Source: Comamonadaceae bacterium | GTDB lineage: Bacteria; Pseudomonadota; Gammaproteobacteria; Burkholderiales; Burkholderiaceae_C | Assembly (NCBI GenBank): GCA_947456305.1 | Contig: CANGPN010000007.1 | Location: 1 to 64,000 of the forward strand | DNA length: 64,000 nucleotides | Direction: 5' to 3' | In this document: positions 38,157 through 46,086 of the stretch, piece by piece | How positions within the stretch are numbered: the stretch's first letter is position 1 | Layout: every line of letters begins with the position of its first letter | Translations under genes and position numbers: made by a program | Notes under the pieces: generated by a model | The model's database searches: none | What the model was told of the DNA's origin: nothing | Seen by the model: the letters and a program-made list of their open reading frames with translations, nothing else

Positions 38157-38182
38157 AAAAAAAGGCCTTACGGGCCTTTTTT
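38157..38182 (+). terminator. Rho-independent terminator after tRNA-Pro
   Basis: AAAAAAGGCC, loop TTACG, then GGCCTTTTTT: an A-tract, GC stem and T-tract right after the tRNA-Pro gene and 9 bp before the tRNA-Arg gene. Confidence 0.75.
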
Positions 38183-38190
38183 CTTGAATT

Positions 38191-38267
38191 CTGCCCGTAG
38201 CTCAGTTGGATAGAGCAACAGCCTTCTAAGCTGTGGGTCGGGGGTTCGATCCCCTCCGGGCAGGCCA
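38191..38267 (+). tRNA. tRNA-Arg (UCU)
   Basis: A 77-nt cloverleaf. The acceptor CTGCCCG pairs with CGGGCAG, the D arm is GCTCAGTTGGATAGAGC, the anticodon stem-loop ACAGC-CTTCTAA-GCTGT gives UCU, the T arm contains GGTTCGATCC, and CCA is encoded (38265-38267). No separate promoter is evident between it and the terminator upstream, so expression may depend on read-through. Confidence 0.95.
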
Positions 38268-38333
38268 ATGAATTCAAATACTTAATTCAATTACCCGAGC
38301 TGGTATCTTCAGCACCTTATAAGGAAAGCATTC

Positions 38334-39125
38334 ATGAGTGAACAAAAAATCCGCTTCGACGATGGCGCCGGTTACGAGCAAATGATGGGCAAGTGGAGCA
38401 GGCTTGCAGGTGATGTTTTTCTGGACTGGCTGCAAGCCCCCGCTGAAAAGCACTGGGTGGATATAGGCTGTGGTAACGGCGCATTCACGGAGTTGCTGAT
38501 AGAACGTTGCGCACCGTCGGCGGTGTCGGGCATTGACCCGTCAGAGGGCCAGTTGGCCTATGCGCGGGAGCGCCCCGGCTGCCGTTTGGCGGTGTTTCAA
38601 CAGGGCGATGCCATGTCGTTACCGTACGCGGGCGGTTCTTTCGACGCCGCTGTCATGGCGCTGGTGATATTTTTTGTACCCGATCCTGCCAAAGGCGTGG
38701 CCGAAATGTCTCGTGTGGTCAAACCGGGCGGCCTGGTTTCAGCCTATGCCTGGGATATGCTGGGAGGTGGCTTTCCCTTAGCAGCTATTCAAGCGCAAAT
38801 GCGCGTCATGGGACACATACCTATGTTGCCGCCGAGTCCTGAGGTATCCAGAAAACAAGCTCTGCACGAAACTTGGGTGGCGGCAGGTTTGAAAGCAGTT
38901 GAAACCACCGAGATCAAGGTCCAACGCACCTTTGATGACTTCGAAAATTACTGGCAAATCGCTATGGTCGGCTCCAGTGTCGGTCCCACCATCAAAGCAT
39001 TGCCTGCGCCTGACTATGAAGCCCTTAAAACCTCTGTGCAACAAGGTTTGGAACACGGCAGCAAAGGTGGCCGGATTGTGGTTCACGCGCGTGCTAACGC
39101 GGTTCGCGGCTTTGTGCCGAATTGA
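38334..39125 (+). CDS. Class I SAM-dependent methyltransferase
   Basis: A 263-residue methyltransferase with motif I VDIGCGNGAFTELL, the acidic SGIDPSEGQLAYAR, GDAMSLPYAGGSFDAAVMALV (motifs II/III) and EMSRVVKPGGLVSAYAWD. It resembles UbiE/Methyltransf_11 proteins acting on small molecules; the substrate is unknown. It stands alone between the tRNA genes and a convergent gene. A candidate terminator follows its stop. Confidence 0.88.
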   Translation: MSEQKIRFDDGAGYEQMMGKWSRLAGDVFLDWLQAPAEKHWVDIGCGNGAFTELLIERCAPSAVSGIDPSEGQLAYARERPGCRLAVFQQGDAMSLPYAGGSFDAAVMALVIFFVPDPAKGVAEMSRVVKPGGLVSAYAWDMLGGGFPLAAIQAQMRVMGHIPMLPPSPEVSRKQALHETWVAAGLKAVETTEIKVQRTFDDFENYWQIAMVGSSVGPTIKALPAPDYEALKTSVQQGLEHGSKGGRIVVHARANAVRGFVPN

Positions 39126-39172
39126 TATTTTTGTCAACTGAAACGACTTGATGACGCCTTAAGCAAAGGGCG

Positions 39173-39205
39173 GTCTGACAGCTTCAGACGATATTTTTCT
39201 TTTTA
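39173..39205 (+). terminator. Candidate terminator after the methyltransferase gene
   Basis: GTCTGA, loop CAGCT, TCAGAC, then GATATTTTTCTTTTT. The stem is short (6 bp) but a T-rich tract follows. It overlaps the 3' end of the convergent TPR-protein gene. Confidence 0.4.
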
Positions 39206-39861
39206 GACGATATTTGCCTGCGCAACTGCTGAATCGTTTCTGCGGCATTCGGCATTTGCGGGTTCACCTGATTGGCGCGTTCCATGTAGTCCAGCGCACG
39301 TTCGAACTGGCCTTTGTCAACCAGCATGCGGGCGTAACCCGATAGCGCGCCGAAATGCTGGGGTATGCGTTTGAGTACTTCTTCGCAATCCAAAATGGAC
39401 AAATCGTATTGTCCGATCATGAAGTACAAAGTGGCGCGTTTGTTCCACGCCTCGGCAAACGACGGTTGCTGCTCGATGATGTGCGAGAACACATCAATAG
39501 CGTGGGGCAGGTCACCGGCGCTCATCAAGTCAAGGCCTTGCTGGTATTCGATGTCTATGGCGGGGTTGCCGGAGTGGCCCCAGAGTTGCCAGATGACAGC
39601 TTGCGCCACGTTGCGCACCGATGCATCCGTATCGCTAAGCAGCGGGTAAAGCGTATCCGCGTCTGCGGCAGTCCCCAGGCGGGACAAGCGGTTCATGGCA
39701 TTGATACGCTCTGAGGTGTTGCCGTGGGCGATGTCTTCTTGTGCTTGTTGGTAGTCAGGGTTGCTGCTGGCTTGCTCGCCAAGAGCCACAGGTGCGCTGA
39801 GCAGTCCAGAGAGGGCAAGTAGCAAGAGTAAAGGCATGAATAAGCGCAAACTGTTGTGCAT
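39184..39861 (-). CDS. Exported TPR/HEAT-like repeat protein
   Basis: A 225-residue protein with a signal peptide (LRLFMPLLLLLALSGLLSAPVALG). Residues about 45-95 look HEAT-like (INAMNRLSRLGTAADADTLYPLLSD). From about residue 105 there are two to three tetratricopeptide repeats (AIDVFSHIIEQQPSFAEAWNKRATLYFMIGQYDLSI has the spacing of a TPR pair), followed by a Lys-rich end. TPRs mediate protein-protein contacts, and the partner is unknown. It is last in a minus-strand row of four genes of envelope or unknown function. Confidence 0.8.
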   Translation of the reverse strand: MHNSLRLFMPLLLLLALSGLLSAPVALGEQASSNPDYQQAQEDIAHGNTSERINAMNRLSRLGTAADADTLYPLLSDTDASVRNVAQAVIWQLWGHSGNPAIDIEYQQGLDLMSAGDLPHAIDVFSHIIEQQPSFAEAWNKRATLYFMIGQYDLSILDCEEVLKRIPQHFGALSGYARMLVDKGQFERALDYMERANQVNPQMPNAAETIQQLRRQISSKKKNIV

Positions 39862-39967
39862 GGCGAGTCTCCAACGAATGGACTTTTCTAGCTTACCCGA
39901 GGTTCAGGCTTTGCGCTTTGCCAATACCCACACCGCCAGAACCTGCTTTAGGGGCAATGCCATGGCC

Positions 39968-40765
39968 TTAGTGGCCGCCGTGACCAGAGGGCTTTTCTTT
40001 TGCCGCTTTGTCAAAGAAGTGGTACCAGCATTCTTCTTTGGCCAGGATATTGCTCTTGTTATCTAGGCAGTAATAGCGCCGGATTTTTTTCTCGCGGTCG
40101 GTGATGAAATAGCTGCGGTAAAGCGTTTTGTTCAGCACGTACATGATGGCAGTACGCGACTGGGGGCAGGTTTCCCCCAAAATACAAGAGCGCATGACGT
40201 TGGAGTTGACGTACAGCTCTATGGAAATAATGGGAAGTTTTTTGCCGTGGTGTGTGGCCACCAGGCGGACCGCGCAGGTTGAGCCTGTGACTTTGTCCAG
40301 ACCGTCTTTTTCCGCCAGCATATTGGCCTCTTGCGCCAGCAATTCACGGTACCACTCACCGATCACACCCCGGCAAATAAAATATTCTTCTTCTTCAGTT
40401 TTGTGAAACGGCTCAATGTATGGGCGGCGCTTGGAGTCGAAATAAAACAGCGGTTCCTGGCCTTCAAACGTACGTTTGGGACGCTCCTCCTTGACCGGTG
40501 CACCATGTGCGTCTTTGGCGGGTGCACCGTGCGCATCTTTGGCACCGTGGTCGTCTTTGGCAGGCGCGCCGTGTTCGTCTTTTTTAGGGGGTGCGCCGTG
40601 TTCATCCTTCTTGGGAGGGGCACCGTGTTCATCTTTTTTGGGCGCTGCGCCGTGGTCGTCTTTTTTAGGCGGCGCACCGTGGTCGTCGTTGGCCATGGCT
40701 GCGCTTGACACCGTCAATGCCAGAAGCAAAAGCATTTGTTGCAAAAAAAGAGACAAGATTTTCAT
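39968..40765 (-). CDS. Exported protein with tandem His-Gly-Ala repeats and a conserved Cys domain
   Basis: A 265-residue protein of no family I can name. A signal peptide (MKILSLFLQQMLLLLAL...AMA) is followed by eight copies of a 6-9-residue unit of type DEHGAPPKK (residues about 26-90), each with one His. The C-terminal domain has well spaced cysteines (ICRGVIGEWY, STCAVRL, SCILGETCP, YYCLDN, EECWYHF), aligns with the lipoprotein encoded upstream, and ends in HGGH. Metal binding by the repeats is a guess. The frame extends to 40822, but the ATG at 40765 gives the signal peptide. Confidence 0.7.
   Translation of the reverse strand: MKILSLFLQQMLLLLALTVSSAAMANDDHGAPPKKDDHGAAPKKDEHGAPPKKDEHGAPPKKDEHGAPAKDDHGAKDAHGAPAKDAHGAPVKEERPKRTFEGQEPLFYFDSKRRPYIEPFHKTEEEEYFICRGVIGEWYRELLAQEANMLAEKDGLDKVTGSTCAVRLVATHHGKKLPIISIELYVNSNVMRSCILGETCPQSRTAIMYVLNKTLYRSYFITDREKKIRRYYCLDNKSNILAKEECWYHFFDKAAKEKPSGHGGH
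40497..40690 (-). repeat. Short in-gene tandem repeat coding DxHGAPxKK units
   Basis: About eight imperfect copies of an 18-27-bp unit lie within the gene at 39968-40765, each coding D-[DEA]-H-G-A with a Lys-rich tail. Unit length varies by whole codons, so copy number could change without breaking the frame. Confidence 0.75.
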
Positions 40766-40843
40766 GGGCTGAGGTTTACAACGTCTATGGTTTATCGGCT
40801 TCAAGCAGCCGGTCTTGAGCAAAAAGCAAGCGGGATGAGGCGC

Positions 40844-41581
40844 TTAATCAACGGTGTAGCAGGTCTGGTCTCTGTGCCATTTACCTGTATCTGTGACGCA
40901 ATGGTGTTGAATCAGTTTGCGACTGATATCAGACAAAAAATACGATCTGTAGAGCGCGTTTCTGTTCGGGACAAAATTGACAGTGCGAAAAATGGGACAT
41001 TCCTCGCTGCGTATGCAACGGTCAAACTGCTTGCTGTTTTCATACAGCTGAATACTGATACGTCCAGGCGTCAGGCTTTTTTCCGTGCCAGCGGTGACGA
41101 TGCAAGTCTTAGGGTCGACAAAATGCAGTTCTGACAATTCGTTGAAATAGTTCATCTCGGCGACCACGAGTTCCAAAAACCACGGCGCCACAATCCCTTT
41201 GCATTCGTAATAGTCCAACTTATCCGAATGGTGAACAACTTCACCCAAAGGCAATTTGTTCTTGTCCAGCATCAGCATCGGCTCCTTGCCGGAATTAGGG
41301 GGATGGGCTTTGGAGGCGCGCGGCGCTTCTTCCTGGCCTTCTTTGCTTTGCGAGCCTTCGTTCAAAACGGATTCAACTCGGCGGTTGAGTGAATCTTCTT
41401 CTTTGGTGGTCTGTGCTTTCTTGTCAGGCACCTGCAGAAATTTCGCATCCTTGGGTGCTTTATCGTCCGAACAAGCGGTCAGGAAAATCAGTGCGCACAG
41501 CAAACCCGCGCCAAAAAAAGCTATTTGGACCGGTGATTTAAAAGAAATCTGGGACATGGCTTGCATTATCGACGTATTCAA
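40844..41581 (-). CDS. Lipoprotein with the same Cys-conserved domain
   Basis: A 245-residue predicted lipoprotein (ALIFLTAC lipobox at about residue 37). After a charged linker, its C-terminal about 130 residues align with the next gene's product: YYECKGIVAPWFLEL, KTCIVTAG, RISIQLYENS, RCIRSEECPIFRT, RNALYRSYFLSD and HHCVTD. Six cysteines are shared between the two, suggesting disulfides in the periplasm. Not a family I recognise. It starts 4 bp inside the end of the upstream gene, so the two are probably co-translated. Confidence 0.7.
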   Translation of the reverse strand: MNTSIMQAMSQISFKSPVQIAFFGAGLLCALIFLTACSDDKAPKDAKFLQVPDKKAQTTKEEDSLNRRVESVLNEGSQSKEGQEEAPRASKAHPPNSGKEPMLMLDKNKLPLGEVVHHSDKLDYYECKGIVAPWFLELVVAEMNYFNELSELHFVDPKTCIVTAGTEKSLTPGRISIQLYENSKQFDRCIRSEECPIFRTVNFVPNRNALYRSYFLSDISRKLIQHHCVTDTGKWHRDQTCYTVD

Positions 41582-42489
41582 CCGATGAGCACCAAGGAAT
41601 AAGCGTTTTTCATTTTTGACAGTGCTTTGTCCGCTTTGATGTTTTGCGCTTTGGTGATTTCCAGTGGTTTGATGTTGCCGATCTGCGTAATGCTTGCGAT
41701 TTTTTTATTATTGCTGGCTATAAAGTCTATGTTTTTTGAAATATTGCTGCTGGTGTCGCGGATATTTAAATAAAATTCAGTGGAATATTTATTGAATAAG
41801 TCGGTCAAAACCTTACCCTCGGACACAGAAGCATTGATGGCGCTACCTTTGAATGCTTCAATGCCGGTCAGCATGCCCTTATCGTCAAGCACTTTCAGTC
41901 CCCTGTAATTAATAGCCAGAGCCTGGGTATCGTCGTAGCCCACAAACTTGGCACTGTCGCCCGGCACGACGTTGACGGTGGTGGTGGTGGTGGTGCCAGG
42001 CGTGGTTGCAGTGCCTGAGGTGTCAATATGGGTTTGTATTTCAAATTTGCCGTTGACTGATTTAGACCACAGTTGGCTGTCCCAGGGCGAGATCAACTGT
42101 TTGGTTTGACCGGCTGACGGGGTAATGATCATTGTGTTAATTTTGGGATTAAGCGTGCGCAAAGTTGAAATATTGCTACTTAAAACCGAGAATTCATCAT
42201 TCAATACCAAGGTGTTATCTGGAAATTTGGCTAATAAATTGACACTGGACTTGGCTTGGCTGGAAGTTACATTGACTTTGGCCGGCATATTCGTCACGTT
42301 GACTTGCGCGATTTGAGCCTGCACCAGATTCAAATCTTTCAGACTGGCCGAAATATTTTCAGCCGAGTCGGCAATCGAAACTTTCAAGCGGCTGTTCATT
42401 TTCAAAGCGGCCAAAGCTTGGGCTGCGGTCATGGGCCGCGGGCTTGCCGGTGTGGCAAGACTGGGAACACTGACTGATGTGACCTGCAT
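41578..42489 (-). CDS. Repeat protein with adhesin-like modules (unknown function)
   Basis: A 303-residue protein without a signal peptide. The N-terminal half holds at least two units of pattern 'VSIADSAENISASLKDLN...' (about residues 36-66 and 97-125: LNDEFSVLSSNISTLRTLN), which resemble the DxxxNhxxxhxxL modules of large secreted bacterial adhesins. A TTPGTTTTTTVNV segment lies in the middle. Secretion by a type I or other signal-less route is possible but unproven. It is first in the minus-strand row that continues with the Cys-domain lipoprotein. Confidence 0.55.
   Translation of the reverse strand: MQVTSVSVPSLATPASPRPMTAAQALAALKMNSRLKVSIADSAENISASLKDLNLVQAQIAQVNVTNMPAKVNVTSSQAKSSVNLLAKFPDNTLVLNDEFSVLSSNISTLRTLNPKINTMIITPSAGQTKQLISPWDSQLWSKSVNGKFEIQTHIDTSGTATTPGTTTTTTVNVVPGDSAKFVGYDDTQALAINYRGLKVLDDKGMLTGIEAFKGSAINASVSEGKVLTDLFNKYSTEFYLNIRDTSSNISKNIDFIASNNKKIASITQIGNIKPLEITKAQNIKADKALSKMKNAYSLVLIG
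41977..41994 (-). repeat. (ACC)6 microsatellite coding six threonines
   Basis: Six perfect GGT triplets on the plus strand are read as six Thr codons on the minus strand. Changes would keep the frame and alter only the Thr-tract length. Confidence 0.8.
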
Positions 42490-42692
42490 GATTTATCCTC
42501 TGAAAATGATCAGAGCGGCAATACATTGCCGCTCAAGCCTTGCTTCATGGTTTTTTGACCGGTAATTGGCAATGCTTATTGAACTGCAGAGGTAAAGCAA
42601 TATACAAGCCCGGTGCAGAAAATACCGGGTCATTCAAGACAGGATCAACGCGATGAAAACATCTTCCAAGGTCGACTGCGGGAAATAAACGT
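42490..42692 (-). promoter_or_regulatory. Intergenic region with two hairpins
   Basis: This 203-bp gap separates two minus-strand genes. It holds a perfect 9-bp hairpin (GAGCGGCAA 42513-42521 / TTGCCGCTC 42526-42534, 4-nt loop) that would lie in the 5' leader 24 bp before the ATG of the repeat protein. A second hairpin (CCCGGT 42609-42614 / ACCGGG 42624-42629) may end the upstream transcript. Neither is followed by a T-run on the minus strand. Confidence 0.4.
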
Positions 42693-43202
42693 TCACCTGC
42701 CCAGATAAGAACAAGTAGTTTTTAATTCAGCGACAGCCTCACGGCTGTTGGGCACACTAAAAAACATCGTATTCGCCATGAATGAGGCCACTATCTTCCC
42801 CTTGGCGTTGAGAATTTTTTTCTCCAGAGCGAAATAGTCTTTACCGAAATCGGGTCCGGTGACATAGCTCAGTTTATTACCCATATTGACTTGACCAAAA
42901 GCCATATCAATGGCTTTTTCCTGGTCAACCCGCAAAGAAATCTGTGTGGATTCCGGGTATTTTTGAGCCTTATCGAAATCAATACTGGTAATGAATGCAA
43001 ACCACCTGGTTTTATCTTTGTCGTTCCAGCATTTCAGGGCCAAGGCATAGGTGCCTTCTTCATTGTCGACAGATATATAAGCGTTATTGTCATCTGTCAT
43101 TGGGTCTGTGCCTTGGGTGATCTCCCATTCTGCATGGACTGTTTGATTGCAGAGTAAGCATAGAAATAAAAATACTGACGTGAATGGTTTGAGAAATTTC
43201 AT
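42693..43202 (-). CDS. Small exported protein of unknown function
   Basis: A 169-residue protein with a signal peptide (MKFLKPFTSVFLFLCLL...VHA|EW). The mature part begins WEITQGTDPMTDDNNAYISVD and contains two cysteines (ALKCWND and TTCSYLG) that could form a disulfide. The opening 'W-x-DPMTD' pattern is seen in several small exported families, including VasI/TagO-like proteins, but there is no secretion-system neighbourhood to support that. The frame extends 27 bp upstream; the second Met gives the better signal peptide. Confidence 0.6.
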   Translation of the reverse strand: MKFLKPFTSVFLFLCLLCNQTVHAEWEITQGTDPMTDDNNAYISVDNEEGTYALALKCWNDKDKTRWFAFITSIDFDKAQKYPESTQISLRVDQEKAIDMAFGQVNMGNKLSYVTGPDFGKDYFALEKKILNAKGKIVASFMANTMFFSVPNSREAVAELKTTCSYLGR

Positions 43203-43420
43203 TTTGAGTTGCTCTTTGAAAGGTATCAATATAAATCAACAGTATCTGTTGAATATCAATTCATTTAAATTAGTTATTTAGGTTTATTCAATTCTTTAAG
43301 ATTCATTTAAGTGAATGGCTTGGAGGAGCATGGCTGGAAAAGCTGCGCTTAAGAAGCCGCCGGTTTTGTCGAAGCTAATTACAAGCTTGGACATTTCCGC
43401 ATTCAACTACCGGACAAACC
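43203..43420. promoter_or_regulatory. Divergent AT-rich intergenic region
   Basis: About 218 bp between the exported protein (minus) and the barrel protein (plus). The part at about 43230-43310 is AT-rich and probably holds the promoters of both genes. No operator or RNA is recognisable. Confidence 0.3.
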
Positions 43421-44041
43421 GTGAAATCCTTTTTTTGTTACTGCCTTACTTACTTGCTGTTTGCGTTTACTGCACACGCCGAATCAAACCGTTTTATAGG
43501 CGGCCATATTCAGATAGCCACCGGTTTTCAGTTGAATAACCCGACGCTGGACAACTACAGCGATAGCCAAAGCACTTCAAGCTCACCGGTCAAAGGGATT
43601 CCTCTGGTTTTTGGAGCCGGCTATAGCTTGTCTTTGAGTGGTTCAAAAGTCATAGGCCTGAGTTATGAAAGAAACCTGGTCGATACTTATTCAGCCTCCT
43701 TGGCCACGACCAGCTCAGGGACAACCAAAAGCAGCAGCTTGGCCTATAGCAACCAGCAACGTTTATCAGTCACAGGAGGCCATTTGCTGAACAATTTCGC
43801 CATGGTCTACGGTAAGCTGGGTTATGCAAGTCTGAGCACCACCAAAGCAGACAACAACTTTGACCTCAGCGGTTATGTGCTGGGCGTGGGCTACAAGTCA
43901 TTTCTCAACAACTTTCAGTATGTGTTTGCCGAATACAACCACACGCGCATGCCCAAAACCGGTTTGGTTAACGGTTCAGTCACTTACGATGCGCAATCCG
44001 TCGGCCACGAGTTGTTGTTTGGTGTGGGCTTGCAGTTTTAA
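43421..44041 (+). CDS. Small outer-membrane beta-barrel protein
   Basis: A 206-residue protein with a signal peptide (MKSFFCYCLTYLLFAFTAHA|E) and a series of amphipathic strands with Gly/Tyr/Ser turns (FIGGHIQIATGFQL, MVYGKLGYASLS, LSGYVLGVGYKSF, YVFAEYNHTRM). It ends ELLFGVGLQF, with the terminal Phe of barrel proteins. It resembles OmpW/Ail-type eight-stranded barrels of the 'outer membrane protein beta-barrel' superfamily. The ligand is unknown. Confidence 0.8.
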   Translation: MKSFFCYCLTYLLFAFTAHAESNRFIGGHIQIATGFQLNNPTLDNYSDSQSTSSSPVKGIPLVFGAGYSLSLSGSKVIGLSYERNLVDTYSASLATTSSGTTKSSSLAYSNQQRLSVTGGHLLNNFAMVYGKLGYASLSTTKADNNFDLSGYVLGVGYKSFLNNFQYVFAEYNHTRMPKTGLVNGSVTYDAQSVGHELLFGVGLQF

Positions 44042-44056
44042 GCCCTGACCAGCGAT

Positions 44057-44776
44057 TCAGCGTTTTTCGTACTGCGCTTTACCGAACAAGGTTTCCATGG
44101 CTTTTTTGTCGTCTTGCAAGGGCTTGCGCAAATCTGCCAGCACGGCGCAGCCGCGAATCACTGCAGGTCTGCTCTCCATCATGTCAAACCATTCTTTTAA
44201 GCGCGGGTAGTCGGCCCAGTCCATGCCTTGGTTTTTCCAGTTACGCAGCCACGGGTAAATGGCCATGTCGGCAATGCTGTAACTATTGCCTGCGATGTAC
44301 TTGCCCAAAGCCAATTGTTTATCCATCACGCCATAAAGCCGCTTGGCTTCGTTGGTGTAGCGGTCAATGGCGTAAGGGATTTTTTCAGGTGCGTAGGCGC
44401 GGAAATGGTGGTTTTGCCCGAGCATGGGACCGACACCGCCCATTTGAAACATCAGCCATTGCAACACTTCAAATTTCGCACGGTCTGACTTAGGCAAAAA
44501 CTTGCCCGTCTTGGCCGCCAGATACAACAAAATCGCGCCCGATTCAAACAAGCTGATGGGCTTGCCGTCCGGGCCGACGGGGTCAACCAACGCAGGGATT
44601 TTGTTGTTCGGGCTGATGGTCAAAAACTCAGGCGTGAACTGCTCGCCTTGACCGATGTGTACCGGATGCGCCAGCCAGTCACGCCCAAGCTTGTAGCCGC
44701 ATTCCTCCAGCATGATGTGGACTTTGTGGCCGTTAGGTGTCGGCCAACTGTAAACATCGATCATGTGCGGTTTCAT
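44057..44776 (-). CDS. Glutathione S-transferase family protein (YfcG/YghU-like)
   Basis: A 239-residue thioredoxin-fold plus all-alpha GST. The start MIDVYSWPTPNGHKVHIMLEE and the region NNKIPALVDP, then SLFESGAILLYLA, match the Nu-class/Ure2p-like YfcG-YghU group, which has glutathione-dependent disulfide-bond reductase activity. The acid dehydrogenase gene ends 2 bp upstream, so it is the last gene of the acyl-CoA operon. A detoxification role there is inferred. Confidence 0.9.
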   Translation of the reverse strand: MKPHMIDVYSWPTPNGHKVHIMLEECGYKLGRDWLAHPVHIGQGEQFTPEFLTISPNNKIPALVDPVGPDGKPISLFESGAILLYLAAKTGKFLPKSDRAKFEVLQWLMFQMGGVGPMLGQNHHFRAYAPEKIPYAIDRYTNEAKRLYGVMDKQLALGKYIAGNSYSIADMAIYPWLRNWKNQGMDWADYPRLKEWFDMMESRPAVIRGCAVLADLRKPLQDDKKAMETLFGKAQYEKR

Positions 44777-44778
44777 GT

Positions 44779-46041
44779 TCAGCTGCCGCGCGTGATGGGC
44801 ATGTCAACGTCTTGCGGCATGGTGGAGATATGGCGTGCAAGTTCCAGCTTGGCGATGGAGTTGCGGTGCACCTCGTCCGGACCGTCGGCCAGACGCAAAG
44901 TGCGCTGGTGGGCGTAGGCGTAGGCCAACGGGAAGTCATCGCTGACACCGCCTGCACCGTGCGCCTGAATCGCCCAGTCGATGATTTGTGTGGCCATCAC
45001 TGGCGCGATCACTTTGATCATGGCGATTTCGGTTTTGGCGATTTTGTTGCCGACCGTGTCCATCATGTAAGCGGCTTTGAGGGTGAGCAAACGCGCTTGC
45101 TCAATCATGATGCGCGACTCGGCGATACGCTCGTGCCACACGCCTTGAGATGAAATGAGCTTGCCGAAAGCGGTGCGGCTGTTCAAACGCTTGCACATGA
45201 GTTCCAGCGCACGTTCGGCGCAGCCTATGGTGCGCATGCAATGGTGAATACGGCCAGGGCCTAAGCGGCCTTGGGCGATTTCAAAACCACGGCCTTCGCC
45301 GAGCAACAAATTGCCGACCGGCACACGCACGTTTTTCAGCAGCACTTCCATGTGACCGTGGGGCGCATCGTCGTAGCCGAACACGCTCAAGGGACGCAAG
45401 ACTTCCACGCCAGGCGCATTGGCCGGCACAATGATCATGCTTTGCTGAGAGTGGCGTGGCGCGTCAGGGTCGGTTTTGCCCATGACGATATACACCGCGC
45501 AACGCGGGTCACCGGCACCTGACGACCACCACTTGCGGCCATTGATCACGTATTCATTGCCTTCGCGGTGAATAGAACATTGGATGTTGGTAGCGTCCGA
45601 GGAGGCCACATCAGGTTCGGTCATCAAGAATGCCGAGCGAATGTCGCCGCGCAGCAATGGCTCTAACCACTGGTCTTTGAGTTCTTCGCTGGCGTAGCGC
45701 TCAAAGGTTTCCATGTTGCCGGTGTCTGGCGCAGAGCAGTTGAACACCTCGGCGGCAAACGGCACGCGGCCCATGATTTCGCACAACGGTGCGTATTCCA
45801 GGTTGCTCAGACCTTCGGGGGCGCGCTTGCTGTGCGGCAAAAACAAGTTCCACAAGCCGGCTTTGCGTGCCAGCGGTTTGAGTTCTTCGACGATTTCCGT
45901 GGGGATCCAAGGGTTGCCTTTGGCGCGGTTAGCGGCGATCTCTTCATAAAAGCGTTTTTCGTTAGGGTATACGTGTTCGTCCATGAAGGCGATCAAGCGT
46001 GCCTGCATGTTTTTGACTTTATCGGTGTAATCGAAATTCAT
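44779..46041 (-). CDS. Acyl-CoA dehydrogenase
   Basis: A 420-residue flavoprotein of the acyl-CoA dehydrogenase family. It has [17 protein letters not shown] (FAD/substrate loop), [14 protein letters not shown], a middle beta-domain and C-terminal helices with [11 protein letters not shown] and [34 protein letters not shown]. The last block is typical of the ACAD10/11-like group that is often paired with an APH-type kinase, and that kinase is encoded 45 bp upstream. The substrate is probably a medium or long, possibly hydroxylated acyl-CoA (inference). Confidence 0.92.
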   Translation of the reverse strand: MNFDYTDKVKNMQARLIAFMDEHVYPNEKRFYEEIAANRAKGNPWIPTEIVEELKPLARKAGLWNLFLPHSKRAPEGLSNLEYAPLCEIMGRVPFAAEVFNCSAPDTGNMETFERYASEELKDQWLEPLLRGDIRSAFLMTEPDVASSDATNIQCSIHREGNEYVINGRKWWSSGAGDPRCAVYIVMGKTDPDAPRHSQQSMIIVPANAPGVEVLRPLSVFGYDDAPHGHMEVLLKNVRVPVGNLLLGEGRGFEIAQGRLGPGRIHHCMRTIGCAERALELMCKRLNSRTAFGKLISSQGVWHERIAESRIMIEQARLLTLKAAYMMDTVGNKIAKTEIAMIKVIAPVMATQIIDWAIQAHGAGGVSDDFPLAYAYAHQRTLRLADGPDEVHRNSIAKLELARHISTMPQDVDMPITRGS

Positions 46042-46086
46042 CAGTGTCTCCGGTTAGTAAGTGTGTATCTCAAGGGTAAGCAGTGA

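Noticed and set aside
40497-40690. Regular short repeats that could be taken for a CRISPR array
   Set aside because: They lie in frame in a protein-coding gene, with 18-27-bp near-identical units and no unique spacers; no cas genes are present.
42693-43202. Possible T6SS-associated (VasI/TagO-like) protein
   Set aside because: Only a weak resemblance of the first mature residues, with no other type VI secretion gene in the window.
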